A stretch of DNA of 64,000 bases, taken from assembly GCA_034440635.1 (NCBI GenBank), contig JAOTON010001136.1, forward strand, positions 1,302,501 to 1,366,500, in the 5' to 3' direction. Positions 1-14,237 of the stretch are shown in pieces. Position numbers and translations under genes: made by a program. Every line of letters begins with the position of its first letter. Within the stretch, counting starts at the first letter, position 1. Source of the DNA: Lepas anatifera (taxonomy: Eukaryota > Arthropoda > Thecostraca > Lepadidae). Under the pieces are notes generated by a model, which had not been told where the DNA came from, searched no databases, and saw nothing but the letters and a program-made list of their open reading frames with translations.

Positions 1-3000
1 GTGAACATTCTCGAACAGTGGACTGACAACTGCAGCCGCCTAACGACTGTCTTTTGGCCCAACTTTTCGCTACATAAGTGGAAAAGCGGTGCATTCTTAC
101 CAGAACACACAAGAAACGTTCTTCAAAGATTGAACGAAGTGATCAGTCTTCGTTCCCTTCACAAACAGCTTACAAAGCTGTTGTCCTCAGCCGAACAGGA
201 AGAACTGAGAACAGCCGAGGCATTCAGGCCATTCGCAGGCCTGAACCCAGTGCAGTACAACCCCTACACGGAGCCGCTGTGGAAAGCTGCAGTGCAGCAG
301 TTCCAGAACCTGTTGAAACCGGCAGAACAAAAAATAGCTGGCAAATTGCGCATGCAGTTGCGCAACATGCAAGGCAATGCTCTTCAGCTCATGGCTGAGT
401 TCAAGCGCTACCGTGAGCTGATCAAGGAAGAAAGCATTCGAAAAGAACTTATAGCAGAGCGTGAAATACTACTGGGCCAGCTTCAAGAATACGTTCGAAC
501 TTCCCAGCAAAATTTTCGGAGTCAACAAGCTTCGGGTCCCCGTAGGATACTTGATGTTCCTCAAGTGGTCAACAACATCTACTGGGCTCGTTACCTTGAA
601 ACAAAGTGCAGGGAAATAGAGACAACAGCTGATGCACTGCTGGCAGATTTGGACGGGTATGCTGAGCTAAAAAAGCATACTTCAATGCTTATGGATGAGC
701 TTCAGGAGTATCACTCAGAACAGTTCGACACTTGGAGTAAAGACACGATGGAACAAATCAATGACAAAACTCTAAGTCTTGCCACCGAGGATCATGTTGT
801 AGAATTTGAGCGGGGCAAGCATATGAGGGTTAACTATAACCCTCGGCTGGTGGGGCTTATCCGGGAGGTGAGGCAGCTCATAGTCATGGGCTACGCTATT
901 CCATCCAAGATCATACAAGCCACTAACATGGCCAAGAAGTTTATGACACAAGCCAAGGCACTAGAACAAGTCGCCAACTTCCACAACACAATAGGAGACC
1001 GCATTATCAAGTCTCAGCGTCCTATGATGCTGGAGGCCGCAATGTCTTTTGCCCAGTTGGTCCAGAAGCAGCAAGGAATAACGTGGAATAACATCAAGGC
1101 TGTGGATGACTACATACTCAAACTCCAGACGGCTGTGGAAAGGTTGTCCAGGGACAACAACCGTCTCGTGACTGCTCACAATGAGATCAAAGAGAAGGTC
1201 CTACTAATGATGGACACTGACCTCCTTCGGCAACAGCAGAAGTGGAAAGATTTGCTCAGAGAAATCAGGGCAATATTTCAGCAGCTGGAGTCCGCAGGAT
1301 TCAGGGACCAGAGAACCTGGAGGGCTCATTGGGACAGACAGATCTACAAAGCACTAGAACACCAGTATCAGCAGGGGCTGGAGTTAGTTAGCCAGCACCT
1401 ACCTGAGCTCAAGGTGGAACTTGTCTACAGGAACAGAAAGCTGCAGTTTTCACCGCCGATCGAAGAAATTCGCCTGAAGTACTACAGTCAGCTGAAGCGC
1501 TTCCTCAACATACCGAACAACTTCCGCGGAGTGGGTGAGGGTGGTGTAGACGCAAACATTTATCCATTAATCATAGAACGAAACGCTTTCAGATACAACA
1601 AACTCTTTCAGACAGCTGAAGATCTGTTCCAACGCCTAGAATCCGTTAAGGACAAATTTGAGGATTGGGTGGCGCTGGGTTCTGTAGACATGGATGATCT
1701 GATCCAAAAGAGATGTAAGGCAGCTGACGACTATGACAAAAACTTCAGGGCGTCAAAAAGTAAGGGGCAAGAGATTGGAAGACTGCCTAGCACCGAGGAA
1801 AAAATTGACTGCATCACGGTAAGCTTCTCGGCAATCAGGTCCGAGATCGAAATCATCAACAGACGGTACTGGGATTCCCTCGTGTCTCTCCTCCAGCACA
1901 GCATAATTAGGGATGGCCATACGCTGAACAAATTCATATCAGAATCTTCTGAAGGTCTAAAGCGACAACCTCAGACAATTGAGGAAGTTGGGGAATCGGC
2001 TGGAAAGAGAAACCAAGTGATGTCCGAAATGGCGTCTTACGAGGCACTCATGAAGGACGTGGAGAAAAGGAACAGAATGCTGGCCAACTGGACGAAAGAA
2101 AAAGTGGAGCAGGTAGCTCAAGTGGTGACAAAGTGGGACAACTTCCAGGGTATGGTTACCAACTATGACTCGATCATGTCAAAGCAGATTGAAGCACTCA
2201 AACAAAACATGAATCTTCAGGCGAAGAACCATGTAAAAGAGGTAGAAAAATTCGCCGCGAAATGGTACCAACTGAAACCAAAGGAAGACATATTTGAGCA
2301 TGGCTCGGAAGACATAATAAAGGCGCTGGCAGTGGTGAAAGAGAAGAAGAGAGATTGGGATGCTTTGAGTGAAGCAGGTGAAAAACTCAGGGGAGGGTTC
2401 GAACAGTTTGGCATGGAAAAACCTGACTGGAGCGAAGTTGAAAAGGTGGAAGCAGATATAATTAACACCGAAGCATCGTTTGCTTTGTTCGAAGAGTACC
2501 ACGGAGGAATGAATGACATGCTCTCAGAAGAATGGATCGTGTTTCGAGGTAAACTCTACAGGTTTGAAGAGTACCTTGGGCATTGGAATGCTAAGCTCGA
2601 TGAACAACAAAAGAGTCCCATAGCGGTGAAAATGCTCCAAGAAATTGAAAAAGATTATGAACTCGCACCAGCACTTAAGTTTGTCCGAGGCGACGCCTTT
2701 AGCGACAAGCATTGGAACGAGCTGTACAACATTCTCGGAATCCCGACCTCGATCGGGATAGATAAACTGACATTCGGGGATATTATGCGGACAAAGCGTA
2801 AGATAATGGACGAAAGCGACGCTCTTAAAGAGCTGAACAGTCGGGCGACAGGAGAGGTAGCAATTCGGCAAGCTTTACAGGAGTTGGATACGTGGGAGAT
2901 AGAGGCAAAGTTCATGCTTGTTGAGCACATCGACTCAGGTAATAACCCGATAATGCTCATCAAAGACTGGAAGGACCTGCTAAATAAAGTAGGCGATTTG

Positions 3001-6000
3001 CAGGTTCTTCTCCAGTCTCTGAAAGGATTCGCCATACTACCAAGCGTTCTTAGATCGCGCCAACATTTGGGAAAGAAGACTTGCCGATTTGGATGAGTAC
3101 CTGACAAACCTTAATCAGATTCAGAGGAAGTGGGTGTACCTCGAACCCATTTTCGGCCGGGGTGCGCTACCAAAAGAACAAGGACGTTTTAAGCGCGTCA
3201 ACGACGACTTTAAGTCCGTCATGGCTGATGTAGCGAAAAAGCCAAAGGTGGTTTCACTGTGCAAAATGTCTGGCCTTCGAGAAATGCTGACAGACATGTT
3301 GGACCAGTTGGGGCGATGTCAAAAGAGCCTCAGCGAATTCCTGGAAGAAAAAAGGTCTCAGTTTCCACGTTTCTACTTCATCGGAGACGACGATCTTCTT
3401 GAGATTCTAGGACAAGCGACAAACCCTACCATTATCCAATCACACCTCAAAAACTTTTTGCTGGAATATACCGTGTGGATTTTGACGAACAGAATACAAG
3501 CATTATCGCAATGAGGTCCATAGCCGGGGAGATTGTCCAGCTAAAAAAGCCTGTGCAAATCACAAAGAATGTTGAGGGATGGTTGCAGGAATTGGCAAAC
3601 GAGATGAAAAGCACTCTGAAGACCCTTCTTATTGAATGCCTCAAAGAAGGGGATGGAAAAGGTCCCGATCCAATGAGGTACCCAGGACAAATTCTCAGAT
3701 TATCCGAAAGTATTATGTTTTCGGAGAAGGTAGAGAAAGCAATTGAGAAGGGAACCTTACGGGACATCCTAGCAGAATACAAAAGCCAGCTGGAAGCATA
3801 TACGAATCAAGACATCGACACAAGTGACGAAGAGGGGAAAGTACTGCAGCTCAAACTCAAGTCACTCATCCTAGATACCATTCACAACATATCAGTTATC
3901 GAGGACTTAATAGCCGTATCAGCCAAGGAGCTGGGAAGTTGGATATGGCAGAAGCAGCTGCGATTCTACATGCGAAAAGATAATGTAGCTATCATAAGAA
4001 TGGTTGATGCAGAGTTCGAGTACACGTACGAGTACCAAGGAAACCCAGCTCAACTTGTCCACACGCCGCTGACAGACAAATGCTACCTCACTCTCACTCA
4101 GGCAATGCACATGGGCATGGGAGGGAATCCTTACGGTCCCGCTGGCACAGGGAAAACTGAATCTGTCAAAGCTCTGGGTAATCTCTTTGGTCGTCAAGTT
4201 TTGGTTTTCAACTGTGACGAAGGCATCGACGTGCAATCGATGGGACGCATTTTCATTGGTCTCGGCAAATGTGGAGCATGGGGGTGCTTCGATGAATTCA
4301 ATCGCCTGGACGAAGGTGTGCTTTCTGCAGTATCCATGCAAATACAAATCATCCAGGCAGCTTTGAAAAATAAGGAACCAAACATTAACATCCTGGGTAA
4401 CGATATTAAGGTCGACTTCAACTCTGCTATATTTATTACGATGAACCCAGCAGGAAAGGGATATGGGGGTCGATCAAAGCTCCCGGACAACCTCAAGCAA
4501 CTTTTCCGCCCGGTGGCAATGGCGGTACCGGACAATGAACTCATCACAGAAACAATTTTGTTCTCTGAGGGTTTCAAGCATGCCAAGGTTCTTGGAAGGA
4601 AAGTTACTGCCGTCTTTAGCTTGTCAAAGCAGCTGCTATCCGCGCAGCAGCATTATGATTGGGGCTTGAGGGCTCAGAAGACGGTGCTTGGGGGGTGTGG
4701 CAACCTCTTGCTTATGCACAAGGCAGCTCTGGAAGAAGGCGGCTCAGTAGACGAGGCTACTGAAGCTAAGCTTATTGTGCAGGCTACCAGACTCAATACC
4801 ATGTCGAAATTGACATTTGCAGACACGAGCCGCTTCAACTCACTGATCCAGGACGTGTTCACTGAAGTGAATGTAGATGACGTGAGGTATGAAGAATTAG
4901 AGACTGCCATCAAAGAAACCCTCAAAGAATTGGGTCTCGAGGAGAGTGAGGTTCAGATCAAGAAAGCCATCGAGCTGTATGAACAATTGAATCAAAGGAT
5001 GGGGTGTGTTGTAGTTGGTCCTAGTGGTTGCGGGAAAACAACCCTTTGGAAAGTTCTTCGCCTTGCCATGATGAAAACAGGTCGAACCGTGAAGATACAC
5101 ACAATGAATCCTAAGGCAATACCTCGCACTCAGCTTCTGGGTCATATCGATATGGATACAAGAGAATGGTTCGATGGCGTCCTGACCAGCAGTGCCCGCC
5201 AGGTGGTTAAAGAACCGAAAGAAGTGCAGTCCTGGATCATCTGTGATGGTGACATTGATCCTGAATGGATTGAATCTCTCAACTCTGTATTGGACGACAG
5301 CCGCCTCCTGACCATGCCATCGGGAGAGAGGATTCAGTTTGGACCTAATGTCAACTTCTTGTTTGAGACACACGATCTCAGTTGCGCATCACCAGCAACC
5401 ATAACTCGCATGGGCATGATCTTCCTCAGCGACGAAAACACGGACGTTGCTGCCGTTGTCCGGGCGTGGGTGCATAAACAGCCTGAGGAAGGCCAACAGC
5501 TTCTCACCAGCTTGATAGACGAGTACTTTTACAAGGCTTTAGAATGGGTCCTTGATTCGAACTCACTAGTAACAGATACCACTTTGATTGGTACGGTTAC
5601 GAATGGTCTCTCCCGAATGAAGGGCGTTAAGACCAAGCTTGGCTTTGCTGTTGCTCTGATCTATGGTTTGGGCAGCAACCTGAACAAGGATTCACGGATA
5701 GGATTCGCAAAAGAAGTGTTGAGCTGGGTCGGCGAATCCCCACCTGACAGCTACAACCCTCTCAACTTCCACTATGACGAACGGCGAGACAGATTAGAAA
5801 CATACAGCATGGAAAAACAAGACAATGTAACAGTTGATACATTGTTTTCATCGGACCCACCTCTGGTTTTGATCCCGGATGTGAAAAGCACCCTTGATTA
5901 CTTCGAGCCATGGCTGCAGGAAGAGACAAAACAGCCATTCCTGATCGTCGGCCCAGAAGGCAGCGGGAAAACCCAAATGATGAATGAGTGCTTCAAGAAG

Positions 6001-9000
6001 CTGAAGTCTACCCAGGTTGCAACAGTTCATTGTAGTGCGCAAACCAAACCCCAACACATTCTGCAGAAGCTGTCTCAGGTCTGCATTCAGATCACGACCA
6101 ATACAGGAAGGGTGTACCGTCCGAAAGAGAGTGAGTGGCTAATCCTGTACTTGAAGGACATAAACCTTCCTAAGCCGGACAAGTGGGGTACATGCATGCT
6201 GATTGCATTCCTGCAACAAGTGGTTACCTACAACGGTTTCTGGGATAACAACCTAGAATGGGTTGGGCTTGAACATGTACAGATTGTAGGGAGCATGATA
6301 GCTGGAAAGGCTTTGGGAAGGCACGAACTGTCGACGCGCTTCACGTCCATTGTCCGGCTAGTTTCAGTGGATTATCCCGACGCAGAACAATTTCAGAGCA
6401 TCTACGCGGTATACCTAACGCCTGTCTTACACAGCATGTCTGAGAAAGTCGCACAGGCTTTTGGCCAAAAAGTGCAGCAACTTGCAGAATCAACATTAAA
6501 GGTCTACCAGCAAGTGCAAACCTCGTTCAGTGTTGATGACCAAAGCCACTATAGCTTTTCTATGAGAAATTTGAGCGCATGGCTACTGGGTCTCATCCGA
6601 TATGACGTCGATGAAGAGAACATCATTGAAGGAGTGCTTGAAGCTTGGGCATACGAAGCCTGCCGACTATTCAGAGATCGGCTTGTCACAAGTGCTGAAC
6701 AGTCGAAGTTTGACACAATCCTGTGTGATGTGATCAACACAGACTGGGGGATAAACCTTCACGGTCGCCTTGATGGCAAGTTTTTTGTCACACCCGGTGC
6801 CCGTAGTCTTCATGCACCTCCGAAGGGAAAGTCTGGTGGCCTTCCGATCACTGGAAAGCGTCTCGGTCACTTACAGGAAGACGATTGGCAGGCTTGTATC
6901 ACCAAGGCCGCAAATCAGTTTGTGGCGGAACATTACGATTTAGATATGTTCATTTTCAAAGAGATCCTAGAGAGTGTAGCTCGCGTTGAGAGGGTCCTCT
7001 CTGCTCCGGGAGGTTCTGTGCTCATGGCCGGTCGCTCCGGGATTGGACGGAGAACAACCGCGGGCATTGCAGCCTGCATGCTTCAAGCAAAGCTAGTCAC
7101 TCCAAAAATGGGAAAAGGATACGGTGAAAAACAGTTCCGTGCTGACCTGAAGTCGTACATGCAAATGGCGGCCGTCGACAACGATCAAGTAGTTTTCATC
7201 TTAGAGGATCATCAAGTCATGGATCCCTCGTTTTTGGAAATGGTGAACTCTTTGTTGAGTGCAGGGGAGATCCCGGGATTGTTTTCCCCAGAAGAGATTG
7301 AGCCTATGCTTGTATCTTTGAGGGATGACGCTTCCCAAGAAAATTTCCGAGGTTCTCTGTTTTCCTTCTTTGCTTCACGTGTAAAGAGGAACCTGCATGT
7401 GGTAGTGATCATGGATATCACGAGCCCTAACTTTGTTGTTAACTGTCGGAGCAACCCTGCGCTGGTTAAGCAATGCAACGTTATGTGGATGAGCTCATGG
7501 AGCAACGAAAGCATGATGTCACTACCGACCATGGTGATGGCAAGAAGTAAGAACTCGACGTCCAACGACAAAGGTGTCTTCGTTGACGACAGGAAAGGGA
7601 AGGAAAAAAAGGAGCGACGAGTCTCAGGAGGCGACGAGCTTCTGAACGGATTCCTAAAAATCCATCAGTCAATGCCAAAGAACGAAGCGACACCCCAAAA
7701 GTACATGAAGTTGCTTAGAACATACCTGGAGGTTTACAAGCATAAGAAAGAACAGATTTTAGAGAGACAAAAACATCTCAAGGCTGGGATAGAGAAAATG
7801 AATGATGCCACAGCCGTTGTTGATAAGTTGAAGCAAGAAGCAGGGAAGCAGGAAACAAGACTCAATCAGAAGCAGAGCGAAGCCAATAAAGCTCTGAAGA
7901 TGATCACAAACACCATGCAATCAGCCGGAAAACAAAAAGAGGAAATGCAAGAGCTAAAAGCCAAAGCCGAGAAAGAAAGTGTGATTATGCGGAAACGAAA
8001 GGAAGGAATTGACATAGAAATGGCTCAAGTTGAGCCCATGCTAGCAGAAGCTCGTCAGGCAGTTGGGAACATCAAGTCAGAGTCTTTGTCAGAGGTACGA
8101 TCTCTCCGAGCCCCTCCAGACACAATTCGCGATATTTTGGAAGGCGTGATGGGTCTCCTTGGCATCGGAGATACCTCTTGGAACAGCATGAAGAGGTTTT
8201 TGGCCCAAAAGGGGATCAAGGACGATATAATGAAGTTTGATGCTCATAGTATTTCTGTTCCTCAGCGAAAGCAGGTGCAGAAACTACTCAAAGACCGCAA
8301 GAACAGTTTTGAGCCCGCCACTGCCAAACGAGCTTCACAAGCTGCCGCACCTCTAGCTGCATGGGTGAAGGCAAATGTATCATACGCTGTTATCTTGGAA
8401 AAAGTCAAACCGCTTGAGGATGAACAAAATGCTCTCAAGAAAAATATTGACGATGCGCAAGAAGCGATGGAAACACTTGGCGAGGAGCTGGGCAATGTTG
8501 AGGTTCACGTAAACAAGCTCACCGAGCAGCTCAACAAATCAACTAAAGAAGCAGCAGAAATCGAGGTTGGTCTCACCAAGGCCAAGGAAACCTTAGCAGC
8601 CGCTGAAAATCTAGTTGGACAGCTATCTGGAGAGTATGAGCGTTGGAAGCAGCAGCTTGAAGAACTCACGGGTGAGCTAGAGACTCTTCCGCTTCGTTCT
8701 CTTCTCGCTGCTTCCTTCATCACCTACTTGTCTGATGCTCCAGAAGACGTGCGAGCTGAAAAGAACGAAGACTGGGGAAAGATGATTGGATTTGAAGGGT
8801 TTGAATTCAAACGCCACATGAGCACTGAGAGAGACATGCTGACATGGAAAGCGGAAGGCTTGCCATCAGATGATTTGAGTATCGAGAATGGCGTAGTAGT
8901 GCTTAATAGCGCTTCTGTTCTGTTTCTTATTGATCCTTCTTCACGAGCTATTGAATGGTTGAAATCTCACCTGCAGAACTCTGGAGGCGTGGAGGTGGTT

Positions 9001-12000
9001 ACGCAACAAGATGAGAAGTTTTCAACGCAGCTGGAGATGGCCGTTAGATTTGGGAAAACTCTCATCATACAAGAGGTTGATCACTTTGAGCCTGTTCTGT
9101 ACCCTCTGATGAGACAGCAAGTGTCCACAATGGGAACAAGACAAACCATTCAGGTTGGGGAGAAAGTGCTGGATTTCAACGAAAACTTTCGCCTCTATCT
9201 TTCAACACGAAACCCTGAGCCAATCGTGCCTCCTGACTGTTCCAGCATTCTTACTACGGTGAACTTCATAACAACTAAAGCCGGACTAACAGGTCAGCTT
9301 TTGGCACTAACTCTGCAGGCAGAGAAACCAGAACTCGAAGTGAAACGCAAAGATCTTGTTGAAGCAGGAAGAAGAAAATAAGATCAAACTGTCTCAACTG
9401 GAAGAAAAGCTTCTTCAGGAGCTCGCAACATCAACAGGGAACATTCTGGAAAACAAAGAGCTTCTAGCATCTCTGACCGAGTCTAAGGAATCATCAGCAA
9501 CGATCCAGAAATCGATCGAAGAGGGACAGACTATCCAAGATAATCTTAAGAAAGAAAGAGATGCATACTTGCCTCTTGCAGAAAGTGGATCCAGATTATA
9601 CTTCCTGATCAGTGATTTGTGCAAGTTGAACAACATGTATCATTTCTCGTTAGCTTCATTCATCAGCTTATTTTCAGCCGCATTACAGACGAAAAGTGAG
9701 GGTGTCGATACTAGCATGAGGATCAAAACTCTCCAACGAGCGGTATCCGATGATGTGTTCCTCAACATCAGCAGGTCTTTGTTTAAGGCCGATAGACTCA
9801 TGCTTGCTCTACACGTAGTTCATGGAATGAACCCAAACATGTTCCAAGACAATGAGTGGGAGGCATTTACAGGACAGTTACTATCTGATGTGAAGGCAGA
9901 TGCAGAGACGCTGCGAAGGCAAACGCCTGGATGGATTCCAGAAGATCGTGCTCTGGCCGTGTCGTTGTTGAGGACCAATCTTCCAAATCTATGGGACGTC
10001 TTAAAACTTGAAGACAGCTCATCCTGGACCACCTTCGCTACTAGCCCTGACTGCGAGAAGAACATACCTCCACATGCAAGAGACAAAATGACGCAGTTTC
10101 AGAAGGTACTCACGATACAAGCACTGCGACCCGACCGATTACAAACTGCAATGATCGATTTCGCTGCGTCAGCGATGGGCCATGAACTATCACCTCCTCC
10201 TCTAAACCTGAGAGAGCTGCTGAAAGAGACTGACGCTGGCACCCCGACACTGATCATCATCTCAACAGGGGCAGACCCATCAGAAGAGCTCAGGGAACTG
10301 GCCAAGCGCAAAGTTGGTCTTGACAAGTATTTTGAGGTGGCCATGGGACAGGGCCAGGCGGAAATAGCTTTGAAAAACTTGAAGATGTGTGGTGAAGCGG
10401 GCTACTGGCTGTGTCTAAAGAACCTTCACTTGGTCACAGCATGGCTTCCAATGCTTGAAAAGGAGCTATTACATTTAACACCAAACGAATCTTTCCGTCT
10501 CTGGCTCACAGCTGAATCTCACGGGAAGTTTCCGGCAACACTGCTGCGGAGCTCTCTGAAAGTGACTTACGAGTCTCCACCTGGAGTTAAGAAGAACTTG
10601 ATGCGCTCATATGCGCTTTGGGACCCAAATTTCATCGCAGATGGAGACAATGTTCCACGAGCGCAGGCCCTCTTTGCGCTTGCATGGTTCCATGCGGTTG
10701 TCCAAGAACGCAGAACCTACATCCCGCAGGGTTGGACCAAGGCATATGAGTTCAACTATGCCGATCTCAAAGCGGGGGCTGATATGCTCGACCGCTTAGC
10801 TGCGATGGGTGCTCTTCGGTGGGACTACGTGCATGGCCTGATGCAGAACGTCATATATGGAGGTCGCGTGGATAACAAGTTCGACTTGCGCGTTCTAGTA
10901 TCTTACCTGGAAGATTACTTTAACAGCGATGTGATTTCAGGATTATCAAAGGCCAAGCGCGACTTGGGCCCTGGGATAAGTTTGCCAAGCTCAGCAGACC
11001 CAAAAGAATACATAAGCATCGCTAGAGGATTCAGCGACACCGATAAGCCCAGCTTCTTTGGTCTGCCTGCCAACATTGACCGGTCTGCGCAAAGGACAAT
11101 CAGCGCCACCGTCATTGGTCAGCTGAAGATACTCATGCGAACCATCCAGACCACTGACAAGTTCGATCGCGAGAAGTGGCAAAAGGGATTGTCGCCAATT
11201 CTCAACCTTTGGAAGAAGCTCAACTCGGATGTAAACTTGACAAAAATATCTGCACGTCAAGCAAAACATCAGGCTTCAGTAGGCCAAGAGGCAGACCCAA
11301 TCCTTTCGTTTATCCAGCTTGAACACTTCAACGCACTGCAATTAGTGCAGGATGTACACCGCAGCTTAGCTAACGTCAGCAAGGTAATCCGCGGGACCAT
11401 TCTGCTGACACCAGAGGTGAAGACCATAGCTGACAGCCTTCTTCGTAGCGAGACACCAGGCGCTTGGCAGGCAGTTTGGGAGGGTCCAGAAGACCCATTC
11501 CAGTATCTCCGCTCGTTAGTAACTCGTACGCTGGCGTGCCAACGCTGGGTACAGAAGGCTGAGTCCGGTACACTCACCAAAGAGCCATTGGACCTATCAG
11601 AACTTTTCCACCCAGCTACATTCCTCAACGCACTTCGCCAGCAAACGGCTCGAATGAACAAAAAGGCCATGGACCAATTGGTTCTTGCGTCGAGCTGGGC
11701 AAAGATCGGCATCGACTCTAACTTGTCTGTGAAGTTGGCAGGACTACAGTTGGAAGGATGCAGGTTCGACGGTTCTCGCCTGGCTGAAAGTCGAGCAGAC
11801 TCACCGAGCGTGACCACCGTGCCTGTCTGTATGGTCGCCTGGGTTCCTAAGGATACAGCGACGAACATCGCCACCCCGGACACCATCGCCATGCCGTTGT
11901 ACGCGACCCAGGAGCGTGAGAAGGTGGTGGTGTGTCTAGACATGCCCTGTGTCGTAAATGAGAAAAGCAAGTGGATTCAGGCAGGTGTTGCCATGTTCCT

Positions 12001-12010
12001 GAAGGATTGA
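1..12010 (+). CDS. DYNC2H1: cytoplasmic dynein 2 heavy chain (5' partial, three 1-base frameshifts)
   Basis: Motor subunit of dynein-2, which drives retrograde intraflagellar transport in cilia. The family is about 4,300 residues; roughly the first 300 lie left of the window, and the stop TGA is at 12008-12010. In order: tail and linker to about 4.0 kb; AAA1 P-loop GPAGTGKT at 4135-4158; AAA2 GPSGCGKT at 5017-5040; AAA3 GPEGSGKT at 5950-5973; AAA4 loop GRSGIGRRT near 7030, where Arg replaces the usual Lys, as in other dynein-2 chains; stalk coiled coil with microtubule-binding tip about 7.7-8.7 kb; then AAA5, AAA6 and the C-terminal domain. The dynein-2-specific AAA1/AAA2 sequence separates it from cytoplasmic dynein-1 and axonemal chains. 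The frame changes at 3022-3024 (extra A), 3449-3453 (one A short) and 9355-9358 (extra T). No other stop interrupts it and no intron is present. Either a real intronless gene with assembly errors, or a very young retrocopy. Codon third positions look less GC-rich than in the other genes here. Confidence 0.95.
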
Positions 12011-13496
12011 AAATGCAAGTGATATGTGATCTACGATGTGCAGTACGGTTGCAGAAGCATTCGTCACGAGTCAAAGTTTCACAAGGACTGACCTACGTTT
12101 AAGAAAGTTAGCAAGCGCTTATAGATACGTGAGGTCAGTTGGACCAGTGCACATTCTAGGGGCATCATTGTAGATACAGTAGTATATCGAGCATGCTGAA
12201 CATGCCCTTTTAGAGTGTTTGAGCACCATGAACCCTTCTACGAGTACGTGATGGTGCTGCTAGATGTAACAACGAATAGATAATGCTAGGCATGATAGAG
12301 TCAAATAACGTGATATGATCGAGCAAAGCTGTGCTGAGGCTGTTTGAGCTTTACTATGGACGCGTAACTGAGCGTAAGCATTTGATCGGATTATGTAGCC
12401 AATGCTTGAGTGTTTGAATGTGACAAATTTGTGATCGTGTATATAGATGTGTAGCGATCAAGTCATGCATTGTTCGGAGAACAATTGTGCGTTCAGTAGC
12501 TTTTTGTGTTTCAAGTCAAATTGTCGTCGCTAAGCTAGCCTCAATGGCATGTCATTGAAGAAGGGCAGTATTAGCTCCTCTTTCATCTGTTCTATTTCAT
12601 TCAACATTGTAATGCCATTGTAAATAACGGTTGACTAAGCAAGCGCACGTCACCTGCTGGAAGGAGCCGTTCAACACTGAATTGATCGTACTGTTGCTGT
12701 TCATAAATACTTGGTGTCATTCCTACTACGCTGGTTGATGCGGAAAAGTGTATCTACAACTCCCACTTCTAGACTATACAATTTTGGACTTATTCTCGTA
12801 ACTGGTTTAATTAGGCGAAAGGTCCTAGCCTCCGCCTGTATCATCTACGGGCCGATGTCTAGGAGCACATAGGAAAATATTGTGCGCACTTAATTTTCAT
12901 CGTTTGCAATCAAATGTGTCTGGAAACCCCTGCGTAGGAAGTGTGTGAACATTCGCCCGCATTTGACGTGTGAGCAGCACGTGACATGCGATGTGTAGGA
13001 AGCATGTGAATGGAAAGCTGTGATATTGGTAGGGTAGAGTTTTAGTCAGAGTATGATGGGTGCACGATGGATAGAAGATGACTGGGACATTCGTATCGGA
13101 GTCAGGAAAAGATGCTAACATCGTCAATAATTGAAACACCCTGTATATACATTGTCCGCACGAGTGGGTAGTGGCGGAAAAGACATATGAAGCGCCTTGG
13201 AGGTAACTAATACAACGACGCTATAAATCTAGTTTTTAGTCAAATCCGCCAATGCTGGAACGCAACACTGAATTTTGAACTTTTACTGGAATCATTTAGG
13301 AAACACGTCGTACATATAAAAACACGGGCACTGCAAAGAAATAGGATAGCCCGTCCAAGCACCCATTCTACACATATTCTAAGGGGAAACAATACATTAT
13401 TATGACATTACAATACATCACATTATGCCACGCTGTGATACCATGCCAGGCACAGGAACACTGTGTCTTTTCCTTCCACAGTTTTCAAATATGCCA
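12011..13496. other. 3' flank of DYNC2H1, no gene seen
   Basis: Mildly AT-rich, apparently single-copy sequence following the dynein stop. It presumably holds the 3' UTR, but I found no convincing AATAAA signal close to the stop and no poly(A) tract of the kind a retrocopy would leave. Open frames are short and lack recognisable motifs. Confidence 0.5.
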
Positions 13497-13570
13497 AATG
13501 GCTCTAGTCGGTCCACACATACGTAAGAAAAAAATGGCTCAGGTCAGTCCACACATACGGAAGAAAAAAT
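13497..13570. repeat. two-unit tandem repeat, about 36 bp
   Basis: Two adjacent units share AATGGCTC, then GTCCACACATACG, then AAGAAAAA, with a few substitutions. No function is suggested. Confidence 0.7.
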
Positions 13571-14237
13571 ATCTATTATCCCCAACGCACAGCATTTTTT
13601 GCCCCAAGATAAGCACGTTTCCCTAACTGAAAAAAGCGTATGAAGTTTAATCAGAGACAAGAGAACTATCATAATGAGAAGGAATTCTGATACTGTACTG
13701 TATTAATGGATTAATTTGCATATCAATGGGCACCAGTCTCGGCTTTAAAAATGTTCAAACTTCTGGTTTCCCTAGATTTTCCCCCACTATGTTCAAAACA
13801 TCAGGGTTTTCTGACCCCTGAGTTCACCAAACAAGCTCGAGACTTCAAGCGTTTAGCTATCGAATAATAATTTGATAAGCGTTCTAGGTCAATTTTTGCA
13901 ATTCTTAGACTTAAGCTACGAGAAGACTTGGAAATCGTAACGTGCTCGCTCTGATGGTCCATGAAGAATAAGGTAAACCAAATCAAAGTTCAAGCAAGCC
14001 TCCAGGAGGCCCATCTGAGCACCTAGAAAGTCCCTTTGGCCAGTGCTGGGACGCCTACGCTGTTCTCTGGGCGAGCTTGTAACACACCACCACTTTAATT
14101 CAGTGAGCGCGCACGGTAAGGGACGGGAACATTCTCCAAACACCCTGGCCACTGCTCTTAGCTGAAAACGTGCGACCAACTCGGCGACTATCCCATATCA
14201 GATAATACCCGGAATTTGGCGGGTGACATTAGTTAAT
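13571..14237. other. no gene seen
   Basis: AT-rich spacer between the small tandem repeat and the first AGGTCA-rich element. I see only short non-conserved open frames. Confidence 0.5.

Noticed and set aside
3022..9358. Programmed ribosomal frameshifting in dynein
   Set aside because: The sites lack a shared slippery heptamer and the shifts go in both directions; isolated indels fit better.
11269..11970. 233-codon minus-strand open frame under the dynein C-terminal domain
   Set aside because: Fully overlaps the conserved dynein frame in antisense and has no similarity I recognise.
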